Below are positions 1 to 12,061 of a DNA stretch of 64,000 nt, piece after piece. Position 1 is the first letter of the stretch; the number at the start of each line of letters is the position of its first letter. Source of the stretch: Cannabis sativa (lineage: Eukaryota > Streptophyta > Magnoliopsida > Rosales > Cannabaceae); assembly GCF_029168945.1 (NCBI RefSeq), contig NC_083609.1, forward strand, positions 24,177,501-24,241,500, in the 5' to 3' direction. The translations under genes and the position numbers were made by a program. The notes under the pieces were generated by a model, which made no database searches, was not told the origin of the DNA, and saw nothing but the letters and a program-made list of their open reading frames with translations.

Positions 1-3000
1 TAAGACATGGAAACGAGATGTGAAAATTAATTTAGGCATAATAGATTTGGACTTATGCCTTCGAGAAGAAAAAAAAAAAAAAAAAAATCACGATCTTATT
101 CTAATATCAGAATTGTTGCCCGAAAATTCTTCATGCACATTGGAAAAATTCAAATCATCTTAGTCTCATTGCTGTGAAACGTTTAATTCCTGAACATCTT
201 TTGGTGGTTTGCTAAACACCACAAATGCTAATGAATATTTCAAAGCAAAGAAAAACTATTTCACACTAGTGAAATCGCTGCAGTTGGACATATTATGAAT
301 GCAATGACAACCATTCAGTATGATAAATCAAAGGAGTGCGAGGTTTTATTTTAAAAATTATTAATGTTCAGTACAGGTTGAAAGATTATAATATTCCTCT
401 TCCCGACTTTTACACTATTCTTCAAGTTCTTCATGCACTTCCTGCCTCTTTCAGCCTTATCAAGACAACCTAAACACTTATAGTAAAATATAAAGTGTTA
501 GTAACCTTATTTCTCAGTATAAAGTTAAGCAAAGCAAGCTAACAAAATGAGAAGAATGAGTCTTCTCACTTTGTTTCTCAACTCAAGCCCAACAAAGGAT
601 AAAGAAAATATGAAAAGAAGCAACCACAACCAGGGGCTAAGGGATCTCAGAAGATAAGTGAGAGGGAGTCAAAGCTTAAAGTGGCACTTATGTTAGAGTT
701 GATGTTATCTATATTGGCACACTTATTCTTGAATTACAGTTTAGTGTTCAGATTGTTTTGAACAGTAATTTCTTGATTCCTACTTTTAAAGTAATTCAGT
801 TTCGCTTCCGCTTTTAGTTAAACAATGGTTTTCTTTTCGTTTTGCCAATTATAGTGTTGACATTATGTTTGACTCCGAATAATTGGAAACTGTTTTTACT
901 CTGATATTCTTTTCAAATTATCATTGACTTCCTTAGCTTCCTTTTTCAATATTGTGAATATTGTGGATAAGAAATCTTATATTAAGATAACATCCTTATT
1001 ATTCTGGCACGATAAATCGGGTCATATTTCTAAATAAAGAATTGATCGATTACTTCTAGCTAAAATTCTTTCTCCTGTTGATGTTTCTGGTTGTGATACT
1101 TGTGCTGATTGTACTGGTGAAAAATTGACTAAAATAAGAAAGCAGACTGCTCACTATAGTCACTCTTTATAAGAGATTATCCACACTAACATCAGTAAAC
1201 CTTATTCCAACACGTTGTGCAGCAACAAGTATTTTATAACTTTTATCGATGTTTTTTCTTCTTATGGCCTCACCTACCTGATCAGAGACAATCCAACGCT
1301 TTTGATAAAGTTAAAATCTTTCGAAATGTTCTTGAGAAATCATTGGGAAGAGTCATAAAATTTGTTCATTTTGATCGCGGAGGAGAATATTCTCGTTGTT
1401 ATATAGAATCTAAACAACACATGAGGCCTTTTGCTGAATATTTTCCAGAACATTGTGTAGTTTCTCAATACAATATGTCAGGTTCACTGAGAAAAATGGC
1501 GTTGCTGAAAGGAAAAATCGCACTCTCATGGATATGATCAGAAACATGATAAGTAGAACAAATCTTTCAGAGTTTTTATGGAGTGAAGCACTCATGACTG
1601 CAACTTATATTTTAAATCGTGTTCCCAGTAAATCTGTTTCCAAAATCCTTTTGAGTTGTGGATTGAGAGAAAGCCTAGCCTAAATCATCTTCATGTATGG
1701 GGTTGTCCAGCTGAAGTACGGATTTATGATCCTAATTTGAAAAAGTTAGATTCGAGAACAAATCGTTGTTATTTCATTGGTTATCCAATGCGCTCAAAAG
1801 GATATCGCTTTTACTGTCCTACTCGTGGTACGCGAATTGTTGAATCTCAGACTGCTAAATTTCTGGAATTTGATGTTGCTGAAAATATTACTTCACCATC
1901 TCTTGAAATGGGGGAGTCATCTAAAGGAAATTTTATTCCTATCTCTTTTTCAAGAGATGATAATAATAGCAGTCTTATTCTTACTCTAGTTGATAACACT
2001 CCCATTGCTGATGAATATATTGCTCCTAATATCTAAGATGACAAGGGTCCTACTATTGATGAGGAACCTATTATTGAAGAAGGTTTTGTTGTTAATGAAG
2101 ATCCTGTTATTGAAGAAATTCCAATTGTGGAATATGTCATTCAAAATGGTGGTCAACAAATAGAGGTTATTCCAGAAGTACCTCCTATATGGAGATCTCA
2201 AAGACAAAAGATGTCAATAAGGTGTGATGATAAATCTATTTACCTTGGAGAAGGTGAATGTGATCTTGGTCATTTTGTGGAACCTCTTACTTATAGTGAA
2301 GCACCCAATTGTCCACATTCTTCAAAATGGATAGAAGCTATGGATGATGAGATTAAGTTCATGGACAAACATAATGTATATGTGGAAGTTAGTTCTATTA
2401 CCTGATGGTTTCAAACCAATAGGTTGTAAGTGGATTTTAAAAACTAAAAGGGATAAAAAGGGGACAGATTGAAAAGGTTTAAAGCGCGTTTAGAGGCTAA
2501 AGGCTTTACTCAAAGAGAAGGTATTGATTACACTGAAACTTTCTCACATGTTTCCACTAAAGATTCATTCAAAATTATTATGGCCTTAGTTGCGCATTTT
2601 GATTTAGAGTTGCATCAAATGGACGTTAAAACTGTTGTTCTGAATGGAGAATTGAGTGAGCAAGTCTATATGTGTCAACCTGAAGGCTTCGAGGAAAATA
2701 GAAATGACAATTTAGTTTGCAAATTGAAATGATCTATTTATTGTCTCAAACAAGCATCTCACCAGTGGTACTTGAAGTTTGATAAGGTTGTGACACTGTT
2801 GGGTTTCATCGAGAACAAGTTTGACTAGTGTATTTATATGAAGATCAGTGGGAGTCATCATATTCTTTCTTGTTCTTTATGTAGATAATATTTTACTTGC
2901 CAGCAGTGATTTGTCATTACTAAATGAGACCAAAAGTTTTCTGTCTACCAATTTTGATATGAAAGATCTTGGAGAGGCATCTTTAGTTTTGGAGATTGAG

Positions 3001-3830
3001 ATTCATCATGATAAGAATTGAAAATTTCTTGGCTTACCTCAAGAAGCTTACATTAATCGTGTGCTCAAAAGGTTCAACATGGATTTGTGTAAAGCTGATT
3101 CGTTCTTATTTTGAAAGGGACAAATTTACTAAGCAACATTGTCCCAAGAACGACTTAAAAAGAGAAGCAATGAAGAATATCCCATATGCAAATGTAGTAG
3201 GGAGTTTGATGTATGCTTAGGTTTGCACTAGACCTGACATTGCTTTCATGGTCGATGTTCTTGGGAGATATTTATCTGATCCTGACCATGATCGTTGGGT
3301 TGCAGCCAAGAAAGTTTTGAGATATTTGCAAAGAACGAAGAGTTTTATGCTCGTGTATAAGCATGTTGACAATCTTCGAGTTGTTGGTTATTGATTGATT
3401 TTGGTGGTTGTGTAGATGATTTAAAGTCAACTTCGGCTATATTTTCACTTTTGTTAGTCTTGCTATTTCTTGAAAAAGTGTTAAATAGACTTTAATCACA
3501 TCATCTACTATATATGTTGAGTTTGTCGTATGTTATGAGGCATCTTTGCAAGCTTTATGGTTAAAGAATTTGATTTTAGAGATACGACTAGTTGATTCTA
3601 TTTCCTCTCCTATACTAATCTATTGTGATAATAATATTGTTGTTTTCTTTTCAAAGAATAATGAGATTAGTAGTGCTTCTAAACATATGGAAATAAAGTA
3701 TCTCACTATTAGAGACTTGGTCAAGAAAGGAGACATTGTGATAGAATATTGAAAGACCAAGTTGATGTTAGCAGATCCTCTAACCAAAGGATTAAGTGCC
3801 ATATTGTTTGATTACATGTTGTTCATATGA
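1..3830 (+). pseudogene. Degenerate Ty1/copia gag-pol polyprotein (5' end outside window)
   Basis: Remnant of a copia polyprotein, readable only by changing frame repeatedly. Gag similarity (UBN2-like) lies in about 1-640. A GAG-pre-integrase patch lies near 980-1130, integrase core and C-terminal parts at about 1160-2000 (including the motif NGVAERKNRTL near 1495), reverse transcriptase at about 2250-3220 (LELHQMDVKT near 2610) and RNase H at about 3380-3800. Stops and frameshifts occur throughout, for example TGA after the fragment at 2469-2732 and TAG after 3220. It shares domain order and the polypurine tract style with the copia element at 39915-45939 but is far more decayed. It cannot encode an active product. 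The element's 5' LTR is not in the window. Domain assignment is by recognition of conserved copia motifs. Confidence 0.9.
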
Positions 3831-4510
3831 GCATTTTATAATCTTTTGTTCCTTTGGGTTAGTGGGAGTTTCTTATTTTATCTTTTGAGATTACATTTAT
3901 ATTTAATTTACTTGTTGATGTTATGAACTACTTTGTGGGCCAATACTTTTTGATTATTGGATGTTTATGCTTTCAGTTAGGTTTTGTTATATTCTCGAGA
4001 ATGATTGAATTGAAAGCATGTAGTTCATATCTTGTTGTGATCATTGTATTTTAAGTATATTTGCTTAATGACAATGATATGTTGTTGGCTTAATTCTTTA
4101 AGCATATTTAGTGACACTAACTTATTTTAAGTGGTGTATGATGAATTTCACTGGCTTATTTATTAAGCATCACGGTATCAGTGAAATTGAGGACTGATAA
4201 GGATATTATGTTATTTTAAATTGATCACATGTTGAACATAATTCCTTACCACCTTTCTTAGACTTATTGACCATGTCGATTTAATACTTTGGTATTTGTG
4301 ATTATGAATGTCTTTTGTTGAGTTAAAAACAATATGATTGTCATAGTTCATTATCAAAGGTTAAATTGGACCGGTATGTTGAGATGCTATCAGAGAACTA
4401 TCATTTTTTAAAGTGGCCACAAATGTTTTCTTGTTATTCAACCCATGAGTCGTTTTCAAATAAAATTATTTTGATATATAATATATATGTATTAAAATTA
4501 ATGTAGCCCA

Positions 4511-4520
4511 AGTGGGAGAA
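4511..4520 (+). promoter_or_regulatory. Polypurine tract of the copia element
   Basis: AAGTGGGAGA lies directly before the TG of the 3' LTR at 4521. This is the usual plus-strand primer site of a copia element and confirms plus orientation. Confidence 0.8.
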
Positions 4521-5010
4521 TGTTAGACTTTTTATTTGGGCTTACATTAAGTTTTATTGGTTTTATTAAAACTTGGGTTGATTGGATAGTTCTTTGCTGT
4601 GTTAGCCCATGTTGTTGGTGATCAATTGTTAATGGGCTTAGCATCTGTGTGTAAAGTCTAGGTGAAGCAGAAGTGTGGGCTTTTCTAGTTGACTGAAGCC
4701 TTTGATGAGCAGGCCCAGCCCAACTAGGGTTTTGTAGCTAAGTCCCCTCCCTAACTCTATAAATACATATTGTCTCATCACAATTGTATACCTTTTGATA
4801 GTCAGATAAATAAAACTGCTTCTGATTTAGAGATCTAGGGAGGAAGACTTAGTTGATAGTATTGCACTATTAAATTGGAGTAACTGCTGTGGATCAAACA
4901 GAGATAATTGCTATGGATCAATCAGGTACACATACCTAATTATTATATATTACTATTGTGTTCTATGTTATATACAAATAGATCTTGGGTATATTATTAA
5001 TTTTCTAACA
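4521..5010 (+). repeat. 3' LTR of the decayed copia element
   Basis: A 490-bp LTR with TGTTAG at the left edge and CTAACA at the right edge (short inverted ends). It directly follows the polypurine tract. A TATA-like box (CTATAAATACAT) is near 4758. The partner LTR would lie left of the window, so age cannot be estimated. The 3830-4510 stretch between RNase H and the polypurine tract is untranslated element sequence. Confidence 0.85.
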
Positions 5011-6464
5011 TTATATACTTAACACTTGTTTCACTTTGAGCCTCTTAATACTACAAATAAATACTTCATATTTTCTAAAATAATTAGTATACATTGCAAA
5101 TTAGATTAGTTTGTGATATATGTTGGACTCGTTGGTGTGTGATATTGTTAATGTGGTAGTTTTTTAGTTATATTAATGCCTCTAAAAATCATGCATTTAG
5201 ATACTGATGTGGTATTATTTTTTGTCGTTTTGTAATTTAGTTTCTAAATTTGTTTAGTGTAAGATTGATGATGTGTTAATTTTTTGTTGGTTTGTAATTT
5301 ATTTTAGGTTGGCGCAAAATAAAATTGATATATGTCGTTTTTGAGGTTTTTGTTGGTTGTTTCATATTGGAATGACACACTGCGGGAGTTGATGTTATGG
5401 TATTTTTACGTTGTTTATATGGTATATATTTTAAATTTTGATTTTGGAGTTGTTATTCAGTTGTAATTTATTAGTTGTTCAATAAAAAAAATGAATATAT
5501 GTTTAATTGTTTGTTAGTTATTTGCATGTAAAAAAACATTTTAATATATGTTGAACAACTAACAAACAACTAGATAACAACTCCAAATCAACTAACTAAT
5601 AGTTTAATAACAATAAAAATTTATTCACGGTGATACGTTTCAAAAAAAAAAAATAAGTACAAATCATTAATATAAACTCATTACATTAATTTTACCCAGC
5701 AAAAAAAAAAAAAAATCGTTAAATTAACCTAAAATATAAATAAACTTAAAATCAACCTAAAATACACATTTGAAACTAAACATTAATCTAAAATTATATA
5801 AAAATATATTATTATAAATTAAAGAACGTAACAGTAATACAAATATATTTATAATATATGTTTAGTTTTTATGGTGTGTTATAAGTAATATTTTGTAGGT
5901 GTTTTTATTTTATTAAATTATTTTTGTATTTATTAGGTTGTTGACTCAATATATTATGTCTAATTTATTTGCATATTAAAGTTGAGTTATTTTTTAATGA
6001 TAATTTTGGGTTTATATACAGTTGTTCTTGTGTATATTTTTAGTTTATTTTTGACACATTTTGTTGTTGTTTTGTTTTTTGTCAGCGTGTTGTGGGTTTG
6101 ATGTAGAATTTTTTTTTAAGAAAAAAAAATACAATTAGTTGTTATAAAGGTGATCCAGTTGTTTTAAGTTATTTTTTTGGGAAATTTACATACAAGCACA
6201 TTAATATTGATTTATTTACATAAATATTGTGATCCAAATTAATATAAAAAATATTAACGTTTTCCAATACCGTTCACATATTAATTATTTTGCTTTAAGT
6301 ATATATATGACATTAACTGATGAGATATATTTCATACTATCATCGTTTTACTTTTTTTAAAATTTGTCAAGTTATTTGAAGTGAGAGAAAAACATTATTT
6401 TCATTTATTTATATACTTATTTATTTTATAGTTTATAAGGGTGTTATTGTGTTGTTTTATTGTT
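5011..6464. other. AT-rich intergenic stretch
   Basis: No open frame or recognisable domain. It holds poly(A/T) runs, many TTGTTG and AACAAC words and the foldback at 5440-5590. The right edge is the 8-bp target duplication of the hAT element. Confidence 0.6.
5440..5590. repeat. Imperfect inverted repeat (foldback)
   Basis: The left arm (about 5446-5488, starting GGAGTTGTTATTCAGTTG) is the imperfect reverse complement of the right arm (about 5541-5584, ending ATAACAACTCC). About 50 nt separates the arms. It could be a small foldback MITE. No target duplication was identified. Confidence 0.5.
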
Positions 6465-6472
6465 GTTATTTA

Positions 6473-9400
6473 CAAGGGCGGCTAATAGCCTGTGCAACCT
6501 GGGCAGTTGCACAGGGCCCCAAAATAATAGGGGACTATTATTATTATTGTTATTATATTTTTTTTTTGAAAATATAAAAAATGTTAATTAATATTGAGAA
6601 TAGGAAAGGTTGTTATTGGTAGTTTTCCATAGCATAACGTTAATATTAATGTTATGTACAATTATTATATAAATACACAATTAACATTCCCATTTTTATC
6701 TCATTCTTTCTCTTTCTCTCATTCTTTTTTTTAAAAAAATTAGTATCATTCTCTTCCTTTCTTATATTTTTAAATCAATTTTAGTTTTTAACTGCCATCA
6801 ATTCTCATAAAAAAAAGTCAGGTATATATTATATATTATATAATATAAATGTTACATAATGTATATATATTGTTTATGTATATTCTCTTTCTCTAATCTC
6901 TATAATATTTATATATATATATATATGTGTGTTTTTTAGATTGGAGCTTTCACTTGGTTGTTGGTTTGTTATTTTTTTGTCACTTGGTGATTGTGGTATT
7001 GGGCAATTGGCGATATTAAATTTATGATAGCAACAAATACCAGGTTCTTTTGTTCTTTTATTTATTTCTAATTTAATTATTACTCTCTTGATTGTTCTTT
7101 GAAATATTATATTAGTTCTTTTTTTTACTATGTCTCCCAATATTAGAAAACATGAGTCTGGGTATGAAAAACGTAAGAAAAAAAAATTGAGGAGTTAACT
7201 CAATCTCAAAAAGGAGCTCTTGATAAATTTATTATAAAAGAACCATTAGTTTCTTTAGAAAATCATAATTATGACATTGTTGATGTTGAAATTCCTGAAA
7301 ATATGGTTCCTAATGAAAATGTTAGTATTGAGAATCAGAATGAAAGTGTTGATGTGGAAAATAGAGGTGATGTGCCTATTGAAAATGCTAATGTGGAAAA
7401 TAATAGTGATGAGTCATTTAAAAATGATAATATGGAAAATCAAAATCATAAATATACTACAAATAGTGATGATGATCATTTGAATAATTCATTTAAAAAC
7501 GAAGATGTTTTAGAGGATAATGATGATAACAATGCAGAGCAATCAAACCCATTTGAACATTTGCTTGATATATTTGATCCAAGAAATTTGGATGCTCTTG
7601 ATTAAAAAATGATTGATTTATTAGTGTTGAAGGGTCCAAAAAGAAATTATTCTGTTATGAGTGGTTCTAAAACTAAATTTTTTAGATGATTCACTGCTAA
7701 TTTGTATACTAGAGTTTTATCAAATGGAGAGAAGTGTGATCGAGATTGGCTTGTTTATTCAAAAGAGTTAGATAAAGTATTTTGTTTTTGTTGCAAAGTT
7801 TTTAAAAGTGGGATTGGTAGAGGCATGTTAACAAATGAATGCTTTAGTGATTGGGCACATATTGGTGAAAGACTTAAAGAGCATGAGATTAGCATGGAAC
7901 ATGTTAAATATATGACCACTTGGTATGAATTGCGTCTAAGGCTTAAAAAGAATCAAACGATTGATAAAACTACTAAAAGGCAAATTGAAAAAGAAAAAGA
8001 TCATTGGAAAAAAGTTTTACTAAGAATTATTTTAATAGTAAAATTTCTTGCTAAACATAACTTGACCTTTCGTGGTTCTAATGAGAAATTCTATCAAAAT
8101 AGTAATGGAAATTTTTTGGGTTTAATTGAAATGTTGGCAGAGTTTGACCCTGTTGTCCAAGAACATGTTAAACGCATCACAAATGATGATATTCACAATC
8201 ATTATCTTGGACATAACATCCAAAATGAGTTAATACTTTTGCTTGCTTTTACAATCAAAACTGAAATCATTAAAAAAGTTGAACAAGCAAAGTATTTTTC
8301 TGTGATACTTGATTGTACTCCTGATGTTAGTCATCAAGAGCAGATGTCCTTAATATTGAGATATGTGGATGTTTCTTCACATTTGGTTAACATTGAAGAA
8401 TCTTTTTTAGGATTTTTAAATGTGAATGATACAACTGGTCAAGGACTTTTTGATGTTTTACAAACTGAGTTGAAAAAACTTAATCTTGACATATTTGATG
8501 TGAGAGGACAAAGTTATGATAATGGGTCAAATATGAAGGGAAAACATCAAGGTGTACAAAAAAAAATTAGCCATAAATCCAAGAGCCTTTTATACTCCTT
8601 GTGGAAGTCATAGTCTTAATTTGACATTATGTGACATGGCTGAATCATGTAGTAAAGCTAGAGATTTTTTTGGAGTTATCCAGCGCATATATACAATTTT
8701 TGCCAATTCTACTAAGAGATGGAAAATTTTGAAAGATAATGTGAAAGGATTGACTCCAAAATCATTGTCATCCACTCGTTGGGAAAGTCGTGTAGATAGT
8801 GTTAAAGCTATAAGATTTCAAATATCAGACTTTAGAGAAGCTTTACTTGAAGTGTCAGAAAAAGATGAACTTGATTCTTAAATAAGAAGTGAAACAAAAT
8901 CCTTAGCGACAAATGAGCTTGGAGATTTTGAGTTTTAATAGCAATTATTATTTGGTTTGAAATATTATCTGCTATTAATTTAGTTAGCAAGCTTTTACAA
9001 TCAAAAGATATGCTTATTGATGTTGCTATGGAAAAAATAAAAGGGTTAATTTATTTTTTTGAAAAATATAGAGAAACAGGTTTTTATGATGCCTTGAATA
9101 GTGCTAAGAAAATTGCTATTGATATGAATATTGATCCAATTTTTCCTCAAAGACGCACAATTAGAAGAAAAAGACAATTTGATGAGAATTTGAATACCCC
9201 ATCTATTGAGTTATCAGGAGAAGAATCTTTTAGAATTAATTATTTTTTTTACCTTGTTGATCAAGCCATTGTTTCTCTTACTAAGCGATTTGAACAATAT
9301 GAAGAATATGAAAATATTTTTGGTTTTTGTTTACTTATGATAAGCTCCAATCATTAGACAATACATGTTTGAAGTCTTGTTGTAGTCATTTTGAAAAGGC

Positions 9401-9896
9401 ATTGAAACATAATGAACAATATGATATTGATGGAAATAAATTATATGTGGAGTTAAAGAAATCTTACCTAGGGAAAAAATGAGAGCTATTGATATATTGG
9501 AATTTTGAAATGCGTAGATTATTTTCCTAATACAATTATTGCATACAGAATTTTATTGACTATTCTTGTGACAGTTATTTTTGCAGAAATAAGTTTTTCG
9601 AAATTGAAGTTGTTAAAGTCCTACCTGCGGTCTACCATGTTACAAGAAAGACTTAATGAATTAGCATTGATCGCAATTGAAAATGATGTTTTAGAAACTG
9701 TAAAATATGAAGAGATGGTTGATCAATTCGTCTCAAAAAGTGTGCGAAGAATGGCCTTTTTAGATAGAAAGTTGATACTTACTTAAAGTTGTAATGAAAT
9801 AAATAAGAATTGTTATAATAAAATAGTTTTTTTTTTTATTAGGGGCCTAAAATTTAAGATTGGAACAGGGCCTCCAAAATGTTTAAGACGGTCCTG
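6473..9896 (+). mobile_element. hAT DNA transposon, near full length
   Basis: An 8-bp target duplication GTTATTTA lies at 6465-6472 and 9897-9904, exactly flanking the element. The ends are short imperfect inverted repeats: CAAGGGCGGCTAA on the left, and CAGGACCGTCTTAA as the reverse complement of the right end. Subterminal GGGCCCC and GGGGCCT blocks are also present. The 8-bp duplication and the coding content (TTF-type zinc finger, DUF4371-like region, C-terminal dimerisation domain) fit hAT. The first 650 bp is non-coding with TC-rich and TA-rich tracts. The two ends resemble those of the MITEs at 46303 and 49483. Confidence 0.9.
7130..9786 (+). pseudogene. hAT transposase (TTF zinc finger / DUF4371 / hAT dimerisation), broken
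   Basis: The family cuts and pastes hAT DNA in the nucleus. The N-terminus begins MSPNIRKHESGYEKRK at 7130, then a frameshift in an A-run near 7180. An acidic Asn/Asp/Glu-rich linker spans 7303-7605. In-frame stops occur at 7603 (TAA) and 7687 (TGA). The TTF-type zinc finger (SNGEKCDRDWLVYSKE, then CFCCKVF) is at about 7720-7900. The DUF4371/RNase-H-like body runs to 8613 and continues in another frame to 8881. The C-terminal hAT dimerisation segment (LNELALIAIENDVL) is at 9505-9786. At least three frame changes and several stops make it non-functional. Family assignment is by motif recognition. Confidence 0.88.
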
Positions 9897-9904
9897 GTTA
9901 TTTA

Positions 9905-10795
9905 GTTATCTTGATAATAGAAAAATTAATAATATGTTTAGATTTTTTATCATGAGTATATATGTATTAAAATCTTTCAAATTCTCAAATTAAATCATTT
10001 GCCACTTAATGACAATATGTTTGGTTCACAACTTTAGTGACAAGTTTAAGTTTAAGGTCATCATATTATATTCCACATGTTATATTTAGTTAATCACAAA
10101 AATACAAATACAGATAACAATTTTGTGATAAATCGCCACCTCATAATTATAGATAAATATATGATTTTATGGGAAAGAAAAGTGCAGCTAGTTACGAGGT
10201 CTTTTTTTGTGACTGCATGTGTGTGAAAGGAAAAAAATGTAAATTTTCTCCCTATGAAACATTGAATTGCAAAATGAACTATTGGTGAGTGTACTGTATA
10301 GAGTTATGTTGTACCTACATTTATTCGCGTTAAATTATGTGTGCACGAACTCCACATTTAAAAATAAAATAAAATTAATCATTTTAAAATAGAAATAATC
10401 TGCATTAATATTCGTTGTTGGCTTATTGGTTATAATAACACTCAACTAAGTGGGGATGCTTGTTCGAAATGCATCCAATAAGGCTGCTCACAAGTGAGTG
10501 AGGCCTCAGTATTTTTATAATTAGTAAACTTATAAATAGTATTTTTGTAAATATTAAATAGTATAAATATTTATCAGTGTAAAAAAAAATCCGTATTATT
10601 TTGGTTCTGATGAATTTGAGCTGGTAAAGTCATTAAACGTTATTTAATAAGAGGAGTGAAGAGTTGAGGTGATCTCTCATAAGATTAAGGAGTATATATT
10701 TATCTATATATATATATATATATATATTCGTACATAGTCTCTCTTCCCCATTCAATCTTTTCACTCTCACATTTCTCCCAAAACCTAATAAATTA
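9905..10795. other. Intergenic region and promoter of the RING gene
   Basis: 9905-10590 is AT-rich with no recognisable gene. From about 10592 the sequence matches the 5' flank of the second RING locus (30473-30590 and 28612-28690). A TA microsatellite lies at 10701-10727, about 70 bp before the ATG. The leader before the start has ACAT-AGTCTCTCTTCCCC, which is conserved in copy 2 at about 39732. Confidence 0.6.
10701..10727. repeat. TA microsatellite in the RING promoter
   Basis: A (TA)n run just upstream of the transcribed region. The same site in the second copy carries three Helitrons (30591-39717), so this is the empty-site allele. Confidence 0.75.
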
Positions 10796-12061
10796 ATGTC
10801 TCCAACCTTGAATCTCTCGACCGGCGCCGGCGACATGATCAACAACTCTAGCTCCAACTCCGGCCACAACATTATTCCGATGTTTGGTCTCGATCACCAC
10901 AATGATGAGTTCTATGATCAAGAATCTCAAGAACCTCCACAGTCAACAACTACTCATCATCAAGAACCATCATCATCTTCTTGTACTGCTCCTACAGCAA
11001 TAATTGACCCGTTTAGCCGTGGGATCTTCTATGCTTCATTCCGCCATTTCTGGTCCACACAAAGACAAGAAATACGTAACAACCCCTTCGAGTTTCTCCT
11101 ATCGTATCTCCAGCGCTATGCATTTGTCTATGCATTCACACTTTATTCTGCAACTATTGGACCTGAGAAAGACATTATTCCTGCTGATCAAGGTCGAATC
11201 TTTGCTCCTGTTGTAAGAAAATTAAATTCATTCATAGAGAAATTAGAGAGGAAACCCTCATTCGAATCGAACGTGGACAACCTGACGAGTAAGGCTGTGG
11301 AGGAGAAGACCTCAAATATTTGCAGTGTGTGTTTGGAAAATTTCAAAATAGGCGAGGATATGACCAGGTTAATATGCGGTCATGTGTACCATAAGAGTTG
11401 TGTACTCGAGTGGTCTCACCGCTCCGGTCAATGCCCCTTGTGTCGGAAGGAGTTGTTGCAGCCAGTGATAAATGTCGCAGTTGAAGTTCACGTCCGTTGT
11501 GACTGTGATAATGATGGTAATGGCGATGGTTGTTTCGACTATCATTCTTTTATGAAAATTGAAGATATTAGCCCAGAAAAGATTACTATTTTGGCACGAT
11601 TTGATGCAGATAAGAAACTTACTGCCACTCTTTATTTTCCCAAATGGAAACCCAAGAGACACGGAAATGGTAATTATTAATTCTTGTTATTATATTGGAA
11701 TATTATTAATTTAGTTGTTCTTGCTATTAATCTTGTAGTTAGTATTGTTGTATTTAACAGATCAAGTCTATATATATCCTTCATTTGTGACTCCATGATA
11801 TCAAGATCATTAATTCGATCATTATTTAGTTACGCAAATTGATTATATAGTGGTTGTTTTCTTTACAGATTTATATATATAAATATGATTTAATTAAGTA
11901 CTTACACAGAATATGCCATGCATTATATAATTGTTTAAAGAAAAAATTAAAATTCTTTTTTCACTCTTTATATATAGTACTCCTAATAATGGTTGTAATT
12001 TCGTTTTGATCTAGGTGTTGCTGCAGCTCTGATTGAATATACTGATCTGGACAGCCAATGA
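10796..12061 (+). CDS. RING-H2 E3 ubiquitin ligase-like protein, copy 1 (intact)
   Basis: Exon 1 is 10796-11669 and exon 2 is 12015-12061 (donor GGTAAT, acceptor ATCTAG), giving 306 aa. Reading straight through exon 1 would stop after NGNY. The splice adds a tail starting GVAAALIEYTDL, and the donor, acceptor and exon 2 are all preserved in copy 2, which supports this model. Residues 1-70 are Ser/Asn/His/Gln-rich and low complexity. Residues 70-120 hold a conserved-looking block (DPFSRGIFYASFRHFW). Residues 176-216 are a C3H2C3 RING (C176, C179, C194, H196, H199, C202, C213, C216), the E2-binding fold of ubiquitin ligases. No transmembrane segment is seen. Substrate and subfamily are unknown. 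A degraded paralogue lies at 39794-47676. Confidence 0.85.

Noticed and set aside
10413..10510. SINE-like stretch with GGCTTATTGGTT and TGTTCGAAAT words
   Set aside because: The boxes match the tRNA promoter consensus poorly, no A-tail or target duplication is seen, and only one copy is present.
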